A DNA stretch of 64,000 bases from Arachis hypogaea (GCF_003086295.3 NC_092044.1:71414528-71478527), one strand, 5' to 3'; positions 42,629 through 55,003 are shown, counted from the stretch's first letter. Made by a program: numbers and translations. Notes: a model not told the origin generated them from the sequence alone.

Positions 42629-44225
42629 TGGTGGACGAAATTGTGATTCATACTTAAATTGTTGTTCGAAACTGATTCCCCGGTAATGGCCCCAAAAACT
42701 TGGTGCTCAATACCATGGTCTAAACATAATTTCACAACTTCGCTCAACTAACCAGCAAGTGTACTGGGTCATCCAAGTAATAAACCTTACGTGAGTAAGG
42801 GTCGATCCCACAGAGATTGTTGGTACGAAGCAAGCTATGGTCATCTTGTAAATCTCAGTCAGGCAGATAATAAATGGTGATAGAGTTTTCGAATAATAAT
42901 AGTAAATAAACAGAAAATAAAGATAGAAAAACTTATGTAGATCATTAGTGAGAATTTCAGATAAGTGCATAGAAATGCTTGTTCCTGTTGAATCTCTGCT
43001 TTCCTACTGCTTTCTTTCAATCCTTCTTATTCCTTTCGATGGCAAGCTGTATGTAGGGCATCACCGTTGTCAATGGCTACATCCCATCCTCTCAGTGAAA
43101 AAGGTCCAAATTCTCTGTCACAGCACGACTAATCATCTGTCAGTTCTCGATCATGTCAGAATAGAATCCATTGATTCTTTTGCGTTTGTCATCACGCCCA
43201 ACAATTGCAAGTTTGAAGCTCGTCACAGTCATTCAATTCCAGAATCCTACTCGGAATACCATAGACAAGGTTTAGACTTTCCGGATTCTCATGAATGCTG
43301 TCATCAATTCTAGCTTATACCACGAAGACTCTGATCTCACGAAATGGAAGGCTCGATTGTCAGGCAAGGGCAACCATGCATCGTGCATCAGGAATCCAAG
43401 AGATACACACTATAGCTTTCGCTTGTAGAACGGAAGTGGTTGTCAGGCACGCGTTCATAGGGACGGATGATGATGAGTGTCACGGATCATCACATCCATC
43501 AGGTTGAAGCACGAGTAGTATCTTAGAACAGAAATAAGATTGAATTTTAATAAAAGATGGTAGTAATTGCATTAAAACTCAAGGTACAGCAGAGCTCCAC
43601 ACCCTTAATCTATGGTGTGTAGAAACTCCACCGTTGAAAATACATAAGTGATGAAGGTTCAGGCATGGCCGAATGGCCAGCTCCCAAAACGTGATCAATA
43701 GTCTCCTCAGATGAATAATGGAATAAAACCGAGACCAAAGATGTAACGTGGTCAAAAGACACTGAGTATAATAGTAAAATGTCCGATTTATACTAGACTA
43801 GCTACTGGCGTTTGACTTCAGAATGCAACATGGAACTGGCGTTGAGCGCCAGTTTACGTCATCTAATCACGAATAAAGTATGAACTATTATATATTGCTA
43901 AAAATCTCTGGATGTCTACTTTCCAACGCCATTGAGAGCGCGTCGTTTGGAGTTCTGTAGCTCCAGAAAATCCATTTCGAGTGCAGGAAGGTCAGAATCT
44001 AATAGCATCAGCAGTCCTTTGTCAGCCTTTTATCAGAGTTTTGCTCAGGTCCCTCAATTTCAGCCAGAAAATACCTAAAATCACCGAAAAACACACAAAC
44101 TCATAGTAAAGTCCAGAAATGTGAATTTAGGATAAAAACTAATGAAAACATCCTAAAAGTAACTATATCCTACTAAAAACTATCTAAAAACAATGCCGAA
44201 AAGCGTATAAATTATCCGCTCATCA
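42629..44225 (-). repeat. R9 5' LTR
   Basis: 1597 bp, TGGTGGACGAAATTGTGAT...CCGCTCATCA. A 72-bp U5-side extension (42629-42700) contains an older PBS. Its palindromic array is only two units (43804-43853: GGCGTTTGACTTCAG and CTGGCGTTGAGCGCCAG). TATA-like sense TATAAATCGG at about 43785-43794. Confidence 0.9.
42677..42694 (-). other. PBS-like relic inside R9 5' LTR
   Basis: Plus strand TCCCCGGTAATGGCCCCA, then AAAACT and TGGTGCTCAA: same 6-bp spacing as the functional PBS (42605-42622). R4's LTR begins TGGTGCGCGG, so this inner boundary looks like the ancestral LTR end. Confidence 0.82.
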
Positions 44226-44230
44226 TTGCT

Positions 44231-44498
44231 CAATTTAGAAATTTAAATTAATTCTTTGGATTTTGATTCCATTGTATTGTTTGCTTGTTTTATCCCTAAT
44301 TCTCTATTTTGATTGAATGAAAATTGTTTGCCTGTTTTGCCAAATTAATAGAAAATCGTGGTATAGATAGAAGTAGCTAGCATTTAGCATAGTTGCATGC
44401 ATGTAGGTAGTTTCATTCTATAAGTTGCCTACCCTTGTATCCTTCTCCTTTAATTGTGATTAGCATGAGGACATGCCATTGTTTAAGTGTGGAGGAAT
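44231..44498 (+). other. R8 3' internal end with hairpin and PPT
   Basis: GCATG-AGGA-CATGC (44463-44476; 5-bp stem, AGGA loop), then CATTGTTTAAGTGTGGAGGA up to the LTR at 44499. Plus-strand version of the module, closest to R3's. Confidence 0.78.
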
Positions 44499-44874
44499 TG
44501 ATGAGTCCATATTTGATGGTAAATTTTAGCCTAAATCGAGTTGATTTCATCATATAAACTAACATTTATTCACATGAATAGCATACTTTTGTGATTTCTC
44601 TCTAAATTATGCCTAAATGTAAAAACATGTTTTTTTGTGCCTTAATTGATCAATTTAATTCCACTTTTATTCCATTCGATGCCTTGATATATTTTGTTGA
44701 GTTATTTCATGTTAAATAGGCAGGAACGACTTGGAAAAAGAGGAAGGAAAGCATGCAAATGGTAGAATACATGGAGAAACAAAGGAGAAAAGCACACCAA
44801 TGTGTGCATATGCATAAGATGAGATTCGGCTAGTGTGCGTACGCACACAACCCTGTGCGTACACACAAGTCCCG
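44499..44874 (+). repeat. R8 3' LTR, 5' part
   Basis: Starts TGATGAGTCCATATTTGATG and shares GATGCCTTGATATATTTTGTTGAG-like sequence with R3 and R5 LTRs. A short array of GTGTGCGTACGCACAC (44833-44848) and GTGCGTACACACA follows. Cut by R10 at 44875. Confidence 0.78.
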
Positions 44875-46178
44875 TGTAACACCCTACCACACAAAGCCTT
44901 ATGCTCAAGTCATAAGACAGAGGTGGTGAGGTATTGCGACCTCTAAAAGTAAAATTATACATAATATAGTGAAGAAAAGATTTATAACTAGGAGTCTTTG
45001 AAGGAAAGTTTACAAACAAAAACGTTAAACAAAAAAGTGCAACACTCCCGAATCGATAACGTAAACGAAGCAAGGTAAAAGATAAGCTAACACGAATATA
45101 TACAAAAGAGTGCCAAAATACAGATAACAAATCTCAAAACTCGGTTCGCAAAGATAACTAGCCCAAGCACATAAGTATACATACATATATGTAAGAACCC
45201 AAAAGAAACGCAAAATACAGAGTTACAGAACCTGTTTCTCCAAAATAACCTCTAAGAGGAGTTTATATAGCATATACATAAGCAGTAGAGATAATAAATA
45301 TCTATATAAATACATATAACCAAAATAAAGCCCCAAAAGATAAGGATCTTCGCTAATCAAAAGCTTCCAGCATGCCTCAGCGAGGTACCTCACATCCTGC
45401 ATCTGAAAACCACAAAATACGTATGGGGTAAGAACCAAAGGTTCTCAGCATGGTAACAGTGCCCACATATCTAACATATAATGTCTTGGGAAAGCCAAAG
45501 GCAATCCTAGAACTTCTGACATATAATTAAAGCTTATAAACACAACTAAACCATGAAAATGAAATAGGCAACTAGCTAAGGGTCTTCAGACTATCTAACA
45601 CTCCCCAATCCAACTCCTTCGAACCTCTCAACTGCCACTGAAAATAATTGTTACAAACACATTTATTACATACAAGGAAATCACAGGTAGAAAGCATATA
45701 CAGCAGATAATCAAGTAGCAAGTAGTTATGCAATCAATTAGGCATTCCAAAGAAAACACACCAAACAAATATATAGATGCATATGATGCATGCTTGTCCT
45801 ATTGGCTGATGAGTCTCATCTGTCAGTTATAAAGCCAACACGACAAGTCTTGGTAGCTAACCATTGGAATGTCCCTCTGTTGTGCATCTCCAACTCGAGT
45901 AATTCTCAAACATAAACATATAACACCTACACTTGTGTTTATCCACGGGGGCGAGCTCATCCGAAACTTTCAGTGTTTGGCCACACTTACGATATAGGGT
46001 CAGCAGAGTATCAAGTCTCAATTTGGAGCACGTGATGGCTAGCCACTGCTTTCACCCAGGAAAACTCGTATATCAGATAATTGGAATTGCAATAATCACA
46101 TTATCAAATCAATAATCATACATATTCATTCTCAGCCATAATTCCATATTAATACAGCCATCCGGCTCATAACATAAT
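44875..46178. repeat. R10: LTR-like repeat of another family
   Basis: Begins TGTAACACCCTACCACAC, a start I associate with plant chromovirus-type LTRs, and contains GAGGTGGTGAGGTATTGCGA, GCATGCTTGTCCTATTGG and GCTGATGAGTCTCATCTG. No coding region, PBS or second copy in the window, so orientation and full length are open. Split by R11 (TSD ATAAT); 58325-58336 is its continuation. Confidence 0.6.
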
Positions 46179-48520
46179 TGATGCAAGTGGAAACTGTCTC
46201 TCAACAAATTTCCTTCGGCAAGTGTACCGAATTTGTGTCAAGTAAAAACTCACAATAGAGTGAGGTCGAATCCCACAGGGATTGATTGATCAAGCAACTT
46301 TAATTAGAAGAAAGTTCTAGTTGAGCGAATTCAGAATTTGGGTTGAGATTTGCAGAAATTAAAATGGCGGGAATGTAAATAACAGAAAAAGTAAATGCTA
46401 GAATTAAAGTGCTGAAAGTAAATGACTGAAAGTAAATTGCAGAATCGTAAATGGGAATGGGGTGTTTGCTCATGAAAGTAAATGCAGAAATTAAAGAGAA
46501 TGGGTGAGATCAGAATTGGGGAATTCATTGGGCGCAGGAGATGTTGCAATTCTCTGGATCAAGTTCATTTTCATCTCTTCCTCAATCAATGCACTCATTG
46601 ATCTCCTTGGCAATCTTAATTGATTGAATTACAATTTCTTGCAATTCAATCTCTCAAATCTTGATCAATAGCCAATTCCTTGGTCAGTTGCTCATGAGAA
46701 GAGATGAAGTGTGGTCACTGATTATACCACATGCATTTCCCAAATCAAGTATTGAGAGGATTATAGTCACATATCCATCCAAACCCAATTTGGTCCAGCA
46801 TGAGAAAGCATTTCTAGCTTGATCTCTTCATTTCTCTTTCAAGGTTCAGAAGAGATCCAAGTTTGAATAGCTTCTTTTCCAAGATAACTACCCAATGGGA
46901 TGAAGATCGAAAGCTTTCAAGTAAAATCAAGAGAAAAGATAGAAGAAGAAGAATGAAAATTAGTATTGATCCATCAACTTACAACAGAGCTCCCTAACCC
47001 AATGAAAGGGGTTTAGTTGTTCATAGCTCTAGAAAATGAAAACAAAGATGGAGAGTCCATTATGGAACTAGAAGAGCAGAGTAAAATACAGAGAGTAGTT
47101 CTATTTTCCCCACTTTTCCGCAACTTTCCAGAACTCCCTAATAATTCAAAGCTACTCCTATATATACTACTCTTCTCAGCTTCTAGTTGGTTCTTAAAAG
47201 TCTTGGGCATTTAGATCTTGAGTTTGAAGCAATTCTTTTCTTCATTTGGGCTTGGGTTTACTTGCAGAGAGAAAGTGTGAAGTGGGCAGAGACTTTAGCT
47301 CAGGACGTTAGGGGTGTTAACGTTTTAGTGAAAGAATGAGTTCGAGAACGTTAGTGACACTCAACATTGTCACTAACGTTCCAATGTACCCCTTTGCCTC
47401 ACGTTAGATCCCACGTTAACTAGGTTAACGTGGCTTCTAACGTGGCCTTGCCATCCTTCGAGAACGTTAGTGACACTCAACATTGTCACTAACGTTCCAA
47501 TGTGCCCCTATGTCTCACGTTAGAGTCCACGTTAACTAGGTTAACGTGGCCTTGCCAACCTTCGAGAACGTTAGTGATATTCAACATTGTCACTAACGTT
47601 CCAATGTGCCCCTATGTCTCACGTTAGAGTCCACGTTAACTAGGTTAACGTGGCTTCTAACGTGGCCATTCTTAGCCATCCCCAACATTAGTGACAATGT
47701 TGAGTGTCACTAATGTTGGCTCATCTTTCACTCATCATCGTTAGCTTTCCACGTTAACTCAGTTAACGTGGAAGTTAACGTGGCTCCTTGGGGTTTTGTG
47801 GTTGCTTCCAACGTTAGTGACAATGTTGGGTGTCACTAACGTTGTCGACCACCCTTGCCTCTTACGTTAGCTCCCACGTTAACCAAGTTAACGTGGGAGT
47901 TAACGTGGTACATTGCACCTTAGGCCAACGTTAGTGACAATGTTGAGTGTCACTAGCGTTGGCTTCCTTCCCCCTTTTAACGTTAGAGGCCACGTTAACT
48001 AAGTTAACATGGACTCTAACGTAGCCACTTATGATCATTGGCCAACGTTAGTGATAATGTTAAGTGTCACTAACGTTGGCTCAAAGTCCCATCTTCACGT
48101 TAGAGTTCACGTTAACTTAGTTAACGTGACTCTTAACGTGGGTAATGATGGCTTCGAGAGCATTATTGGCAATCACTTTTCTCATTAACTTTGCAAGTTA
48201 CCTCCCATTCCACGTTAGTGGTAACGTTAATTAGATTAACGTGACTGCTAAGTGGTTCTTCCTTGCTTCCTTTAGTCCTGAAATCAAGCAATAGAGTGCA
48301 TCAAAGTTCTAGTCCAAGTCATGGGTAATGCAACATACAATTTGTTATTAAACTCATGCAAAATCCTCATGAAATCATGTAAAATTCACAATGTATGCTT
48401 GAATCAAGGTGTAAGTGAATATCTACCCAAAACTAGCTTATTTCCTAAAGAAATGCATGAAACTACCTTAAAAATAGTAAAGAAAAGGTCAGTGAAACTG
48501 GCCAAGATGCCCTGGCATCA
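46179..48520 (-). repeat. R11 3' LTR
   Basis: 2342 bp, TGATGCAAGTGGAAACTG...GCCCTGGCATCA. TATA box (TATATATA) at about 47159-47166. Array upstream of it in sense (47305-48245) has three copies of its about 100-bp unit near the TATA side, versus four in the 5' LTR. Confidence 0.93.
47305..48245. repeat. R11 3' LTR alternating palindromic array
   Basis: Alternates two dyads: AACGTTAGTGAC...GTCACTAACGTT (about 34 bp) and CCACGTTAAC-TAG-GTTAACGTGG (23 bp). The second is often nested in a wider ACGTTAGA...TCTAACGT dyad. Stem bases are far better kept than filler. Confidence 0.92.
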
Positions 48521-48557
48521 CAACACCAAACTTAAAGCTTGCTTGTCTCTAAGCAAG
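48521..48557 (-). other. R11 hairpin/PPT module at 3' LTR
   Basis: Sense CTTGCTT-AGAGAC-AAGCAAG (48538-48557; 7-bp stem, 6-nt loop, or GAGA loop with an A-C mismatch), then CTTTAAGTTTGGTGTTG to the LTR. Confidence 0.8.
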
Positions 48558-50123
48558 TTCTGGAACAAGGGAATGATGAATGGAATGCCAAGAGAAATGA
48601 GTCATTCTTGTGGAAGTCATGTCACTGATTTTATGGTGGTTTCATGCATAGCAACTTAGGTTCATTCCATTACTGGCTTTCAGACCTTTATCATGTCCTA
48701 AAACACTGATTTTGCTTACATCCCATGAGACTTTTATTGATCCTTTTATTGTCATTCCAGGGCTTATTTGTGTTCTTCAAGCTAAGTGCTCTGTAAGGGG
48801 GCAACTCTTTAAGATAAGCTTTCAGCCAACACTCCCGAATCAGTTGGTTCAAGGTGCTAAGTGTTGAGACACCCCTAAGGACTTACTCCCTCAAGTCTCT
48901 CCCCCATACATATACACCACAGGCATCTGGTTCATTTATTTTCCTTCTTGAGACCTTGGTGTCCAGCACCTCTTTGGGTTACTAAATGCTCTGTAGTGAG
49001 GGTTACTCTTGATAGTGGACTTTCAGCTGATAATCCCGAGTTAGTTAACCCAAGTTACCAAGTGATAAGGCACCCCTAGGAGCTTATTCATCCAAGTAAA
49101 TCCCTCACACAGGAACACCACAGACACATGCCTTAAGATTAAAACCATTGGTGCCTAGCCATATTGCTTACTCTTTTTCTTTTGTTTTTTACTTTAAGTG
49201 TTCTTTCCCTTTCTCTTATTAGGATCTTGTTATTTACTTAGTCTCATGGGAATATTCAAAGTATAGTATTCAGGCCAGATAGTTGTCATCCCCACCTTAT
49301 GGTCGAACCAACTTAGCTAACTTATGATCACACCAAAGATTCATGAATGCACTTCCATATTATGAACTCCACTCTGGTCTATTTAAAACACAATCATTCT
49401 CTTTTTCATTTGATTTAAAAGACAAGCATACAATAAGTAATGGCATGATGCAGTAACACTTAAACCAGAAATCATAGACCTAAGCAATAAAACATAAAAT
49501 GCATAATTGAAAAGGTTCAAACTAACACATGACTATTAATTAACAGTGCATTCGGACTTCCAATTTTTAACACGATGAGTAAATGGAGTTAAGTAGCAAT
49601 ACAACCTTTGGGAGATGGTTTGCCACACCATCCAGTTGCCCTCTTGTTGTCATTGTCATAGTTATTGATGCCTCACTTTCTTAGTTGAAGGTGCACCATC
49701 TCCTCATAAGCTTCCTGCACGGTTATTGGAAGTTGCTTGTTTCCCAAGCACTTGAGGAATAGTCAGCTTGCATGTATGCTTATGATTTCTGAACTTATTT
49801 TGGTGTGTGAACACCAAACTTAGTTCCTTGCCTACTACAAAACCTTACATGCATGCGTAGAACCTCGTATCTTGCTGTTAGCAACAAATTAACTAAAGAC
49901 TAATCTATATCCAAGTAGTTCCCTTGATTGGTCAGAGCTAGCAATGTGCTTTGAGAGTGTAGTGTGATTCTAACTAGCATCCTTTGGTGGGACACCAAAC
50001 TTAGAATCGCACTTTCACTCTTGAATTGTTTTGGTGTGGAACACCAAACTTAGCTCCTTGCAATGCAGGGGAAACAACTTGTGATCTTTATTGAAATGCA
50101 GCTGAAAAAGTAGTTACCTAAGG
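48558..50123 (-). other. R11 3' internal region, non-coding
   Basis: About 1.6 kb without a supported gene. ACACCAAACTTAG copies at about 49810, 49991 and 50041. No env-position ORF and no palindromic array, unlike R6. Confidence 0.7.
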
Positions 50124-50170
50124 TTGGGTTGCCTCCCAACAAAGCGCTCTTTTATCGTCGCTAGCTCGAC
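50124..50170 (-). other. Post-ORF motif, R11 copy
   Basis: Plus strand TTGGGTTGCCTCCCAAC, AAAGCGCTCTTTTATCGTC, GCTAGCTCGAC, starting 12 bp past the integrase stop. Confidence 0.82.
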
Positions 50171-50181
50171 GGGTCCTTACT

Positions 50182-51897
50182 TCACTTGAGATGATATTTT
50201 ACTCTGGGGTTTTCCCCCATGTTGCCCAGATAATGCTTGAGTCTTTGTCCATTCACTGTAAAAGTCTTCTCTGACCTTTCATCCATGATTTCGATGTGTC
50301 CATATGGTGAGACTTTTGTGACAATGAAAGGCCCGGACCACCTCGATTTGAGTTTTCCTTGGAACAGTCTCAATTTGGAATTGTAGAGTAGTACTTACTG
50401 TCCCTTTTCGAAATCCCTGGGTGCAAGATGCAGGTCATGTCTCCTCTTTGCCTTATCTTTATATATCTTAGTATTTTCATAGGCTTGTGACCTGAATTCC
50501 TCCATCTCTTGCAGCTGCAAGATCCTCTTTGCACCAGCAGCAATGCTGTCAAAGTTTAGTATCTTGATGGCCCAGAGAGCTTTGTGTTCCAATTCTAGTG
50601 GTAAATGGCAAGCTTTCCCATAAACCAGTTGATATGGGGACATTCCTAGTGGTGTTTTGAATGCTGTCCTGTATGCCCAAAGAGTATCATCCAGCTTCTT
50701 CGCCCAATCCTTTCTTGATGCACCCACAGTCTTTTCCAGAATCCTTTTTAGCTCTCTGTTGGATATCTCCGTTTGTCCACTTGTTTGGGGATGGTAAGGT
50801 GTGGCTACCTTGTTTTTCACCCCATATCGTAGGAGAAAAGCCTCTAGTGGTTTGTTACAAAAATGGCTCCCTCCATCACTGATGAGGGCTCTTGGGACTC
50901 CGAACCGGCTGAAAATATTCTTCCTGAGGAAGTTCATGACCACTTTGTTGTCATTTGTTGGGGTTGCAATGGCCTCTACCCATTTGGACACATAATCCAC
51001 TGCTACCAAGATGTACTTGTTTGCATATGAGGTTGGGAATGGTCCCATGAAATCTATTCCCCACACATCAAATACTTCCAGTTCCAAAATGAAATTCTGT
51101 GGCATGGCATTTCTTTTGGGCAAGTTCCCAGATCTTTGGCATTCATTGCAGCTCCTTACCAGTTCTTTGGCATCCTTGAAAAGGGTGGGCCAAAAGAATC
51201 CACTTTGTAACACCTTTGCTGCAGTCCTATCCCCTCCAAAGTGGCCTCTGTAGCATGAGCCATGGCAATTCCATAGTACCTCTTGTCCTTCCTCTTCTGA
51301 GACACATCTTCTAAGGATTCCATCTGAACACTTCTTGAAGAGATAAGGCTCGTCTCAAACAAAGTATTTTGCATCATTCATGAGCTTTCTCTTTTGATGT
51401 TTATTGATCCCTGGAGCTAGAGCCCCAGTTGCCTTGAAGTTGGCAATGTCTGCAAATCATGGGGCTTTGTGCACTGTCATTAACTGCTCATCAGGGAAGA
51501 GCTCGTTCACACTCATATCATGTGTTCCTCCTTCCTCATGAGGAATCCTGGATAGGTGATCTGCCACCTTGTTCTCCACTCCCTTCTTGTCTCTGATTTC
51601 AATATCAAACTCCTGCAATAATAAGATCCATCTTATTAGTCTTGGTTTTGATTCTTGCTTGGCAAATAAATATTTAAGTGCTGAGTGATCTGTAAAAACA
51701 ATGACTTTAGCACCAATGAGGTATGATCTAAACTTGTCAAATGCAAAAACTATGGCTAGCAATTCATTTTCAGTGGTGGTATAATTTCTTTGAGCATCAT
51801 TGAGGACCTTGCTAGCATAGTATATTACATGGACTAAGTTATTTTTCCTCTGCCCTAACACTGCCCCTACTGCAAAGTCAGATGCATCACACATCAA
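50182..51897 (-). pseudogene. R11 pol: RNase H and integrase
   Basis: One frame with three in-frame stops (51457-51459, about 51355, 50395-50397). RNase [15 protein letters not shown] (Asp at 51886-51888), [30 protein letters not shown]. Integrase: zinc-binding region at about 51290-51130 ending [10 protein letters not shown]; catalytic D-D-35-E as GIDFMGPFP (Asp 51052-51054), LISDGGSHF (Asp 50875-50877) and [10 protein letters not shown] (Glu 50767-50769). The C-terminal region GKLKSRWSGPF...VNGQRLKHYLG is at 50373-50182. No chromodomain, as expected outside the chromoviruses. Joins the RT frame at a frameshift near 51944. Confidence 0.92.
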
Positions 51898-51916
51898 TTC
51901 AAAGGGTAAGTTCCAA

Positions 51917-54900
51917 TCAGGTAGGGAGATGATAGGGGCAGAGGGCAGAGGACAATCTTTCTTTCAAATGCTCGAATGCCAACATGCAGGTTTCATCGAA
52001 GATGAATGGTGTATCTAATACAAGGAGATTACTCAAGGGCTTAGCTATTTTTGAAAAATCTTTAATAAATCTTCTGTAAAAGCCAGCATGCCCTAAAAAG
52101 CTTCTAATTGCCTTGACATCACTGGGTGGAGGAAGCTTTTCAATAAGTTCCACTTTAGCCCTGTCTACTTCGATTCCTTGGTTAGAAATCTTATGGCCAA
52201 GAACTATTCCTCCTGTCACCATAAAGTGACATTTCTCCCAGTTTAAGACCAAATTGGTCTCTTGGCATCTTTTCAATACCAAGGCTAGGTGATTCAAGCA
52301 ACTAGTAAAAGAATCTCCGAATACCGAAAAATCATCCATAAAAACTTCAATGAATTTCTCTATCATATCTGAGAAGATAGAAAGCATGCAGCGTTGGAAA
52401 GTCGCAGGTGCATTACATAGCCCAAATGGCATGCGCCTGTAGGCAAACACTCCATATGGACAGGTAAATAAAGTTTTCTCTTGGTCTCTAGGATCAACCA
52501 CTATTTGGTTATATCCTGAATAACCATCAAGAAAACAGTAATAAGCATGTCCTGCGAGTCTTTCCAACATCTGATCCATGAATGGGAGAGGGAAATGATC
52601 CTTTCGTGTAACTTCATTGAGTTTCCGATAGTCAATGCACATCCGCCATCCCGTGACGGTCCTTGTAGGTATCAGTTCGTTCTTCTCATTGGGAACCACA
52701 GTGATTCCTCCCTTCTTGGGCACAACATGGACGGGGCTGACCCAAGGGCTGTCTGAGATCGGGTATATTACTCCTCTTTGCCAAAGCTTCATAACCTCTT
52801 TCTGTACCACTTCCTTCATGATTGGGTTCAACCTTCTTTGGGATTGAATGGATGGTTTTGCATCATCTTCTAACAGTATTTTATGCATGCATATAGCTGA
52901 ACTGATTCCCTTCAGGTCAGCAAGGGTCCATCCGATGGCGTCCTTATGCTCCCACAGCACCTTGAGCAGTTTATCCTCTTGATCTTGGCTGAGGCATGAG
53001 CTTATGATTACTGGGTAGTTTTCATTTTCTCCTAGGTATGCATATTTGAGAGTGGGTGGCAATGCTTTGAGTTCAACCTTGGGTGCCTCTGACTTTTCAG
53101 TCTCTTCCTTTGGTGTATCTTGAACATGACTCTCTACTGTTGCAACATCCTCACTTGATATATACTCCTCCTCCATTGATCTCTCGGGCTCTTCATGCTC
53201 TTCTTCTTCAAAACACTCCTGCACTTCTTCTTCAACTGCGTCTAACCTCATGCATTCCCCCAATTGTTCTGGTGGGTAACTCATGGCCTTGAACACATTG
53301 AATGTCATCTTTTCGTTGTGTAATCTCAAGGTTAGATCACCTTTTAGGACATCAATGATAGCTCCAGCAGTAGCCAAAAACGGCCTTCCTATAATAATGG
53401 ACGTCTTGGCTTCCTCCTGCATGTCCAACACTACAAAATCTGCCGGGAATATGAAGTCTCCTACTTTCACCAACAAATCCTCTACTATGCCATGAGGAAA
53501 CTTGAACGATCGGTCTGCCAATTGTAAGGCCATTTTTGTTGGTTTAGCCTCCTCGATCTTCATCTTCCTCATCATTGCTACTGACATCAAATTGATGCTG
53601 GCTCCTAAGTCACAAAGGGCCTTCTCTACTGTGATTTCCCCTATAATACAAGGGATCTGAAAGCTCCCAGGATCCTTCAACTTCTGGGGTAGTTTGTGCT
53701 GGATGATAGCACTACATTCTTCGGTTAGTATCACAGTCTTATTGTTCTTCCAGCTTCTCTTCTTAGTCATCAGCTCCTTCAGGAACTTGGCATAGAGTGG
53801 CATTTGTTCTATTGCTTCAGCAAAGGGTATGTTGATTTGTAGTTTCTTGCAGATTTCCAAGAATCTCATGAACTGGTTGTCATCTTCTTTTTTCTTCAAC
53901 TGCTGAGGATATGGAGCTCTTGAGATGTTCAGTTTTGGCATCCCTTTTTCTTTTTGTGGACTTGAAGTGGGAGTTTGAACTCCCTCTTGCTCTTCTCCCT
54001 TTTTATTTGAGCCTTCTTCTTGTGGTTTTTGGGAGAGTTCCTTAAGTTCTTTCCCGCTCTTAAGTGTTATAGCTTGACATTCTTCCTCTTTGCTTGAATT
54101 GTTATCATTGCAAATGTTATGGTTAGAAAGCTTCTTGAATAGATAACCAATTTGTGTCTCCAGTTTCTTGATGGCAGCATTTTGATTCTGCATGTTTGAC
54201 TGCACTTCCTCTCTAAATACTTTACTGTTTCGGATGTCTTTGCATACTTCCTCAAGTAAGGTTTCAAGCTTAAAGAGTCTGTCATCAATTGATGGTAGGT
54301 TGGGATTAGAGGTGGAAGGATGAGAGGTGTTGTTATGGTTTTGATATGGGTGTGGAGAAGTGTTGTTGTGGGGGTGTTGATATGTCCTCTGTGTGAATTG
54401 TTGATGAGCTACAATGTTGTTGGAGTTGTAACGTCTCTGGTCTTGGCTTTGATCTTGCTGATTCTCCCACCCAAAGTTTGGGTGGTTACTCCATCCAGGG
54501 TTGTATGTCTTGGAGTATGGATCATGGTTCTGTCTAGGTGAATTCCCAATGTAGTTGGCTTGCTCAAGGTTACCCTCTGCTTCTTCTTCAACTCCTTCTT
54601 GGGTTGTTGAGGAGGTGGTGATTGCTGCCACTTGGTTCCTTTCCATCTTCTTGGTGAGGTCAGCTAGCTGCTTCGTAATGAGCTTGTTCTGAGCCAGCAG
54701 AGCATCTACATTGTTTAGCTCTATTACTCCTCTAGTGTTCCCTCTTTCGGAAGCATAGAAGTAGTCATTCTCAGCTACAGTCTCAATTACATCTATGGCT
54801 TCTTCAATGGTCTTCTTCTTGTTCAATGATCCTTTAGAGGAATGGTCTACTGCCTTCTTTGATTCATATGACAAGCCTTCATAGAAGATGTGCAACTGCA

Positions 54901-55003
54901 CCCATTTATTGAACATATTTGGTGGGCACCTCCTTGTTTGGTCTTTGAACCTTTTCCAAGCTTCATAAAGTGTCTCCCCATCTTGCTGTCTGAACGTTTG
55001 CAC
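51917..55003 (-). pseudogene. R11 gag C-terminus, aspartic protease and reverse transcriptase
   Basis: An open frame of 1028 codons. Residues 1-100 are the end of the gag domain (GETLYEAWKRFKDQTRRCPP, IFYEGLSYESKKAVDHSS); about 165-185 the KTYNPGWSNHPNFGW stretch; about 240-300 coiled coil. Protease CDLGASINLM has Asp at residue 465 and GRPFLATAGAIID. RT follows with VSPVHVVPKKGG, WRMCIDYRKLNEVTRKDHFPL, FLDGYSGYNQI, RMPFGLCNAPATFQRCM and EVFMDDFSVFGDS (catalytic pair at residues 890-891). It ends at a frameshift caused by a 7-bp tandem duplication (51937-51950). A clean Athila-type pro-RT core. Confidence 0.94.
51937..51950. repeat. 7-bp tandem duplication disrupting R11 pol
   Basis: GGCAGAG twice in a row on the plus strand, at the point where the RT frame is lost and the RNase H frame continues in another register. 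Confidence 0.75.

Larger units (their letters stand above)
38263..44225 (-). mobile_element. R9: deleted gag-pro element, TSD TTGCT
   Basis: Flanked by TTGCT (38258-38262 and 44226-44230). 5' LTR 42629-44225, PBS 42605-42622, leader, gag and start of pro (39398-41010), then a direct jump into the 3' LTR, which keeps only its U5-side 1.1 kb (38263-39397). One deletion therefore removed the protease core, everything 3' of it and about 460 bp of LTR. Same family as R6. Confidence 0.9.
36100..44874 (+). mobile_element. R8: 3' part of a plus-strand Athila-type element, split by R9
   Basis: Consists of the env-position ORF fragment, 3' untranslated region (36829-38262 and 44231-44498), hairpin, PPT and a 3' LTR start (44499-44874). 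It abuts the R5 LTR on the left. The R5 LTR is too diverged from 44499-44874 to be its own partner LTR, so the left side is probably a deletion or a separate insertion. Truncated on the right by R10. Confidence 0.65.

Noticed and set aside
44702..45438. Host gene fragments with hydrophobic frames on the minus strand
   Set aside because: Frames cross the R8 LTR/R10 boundary and have no recognisable domain; the sequence is LTR-like.
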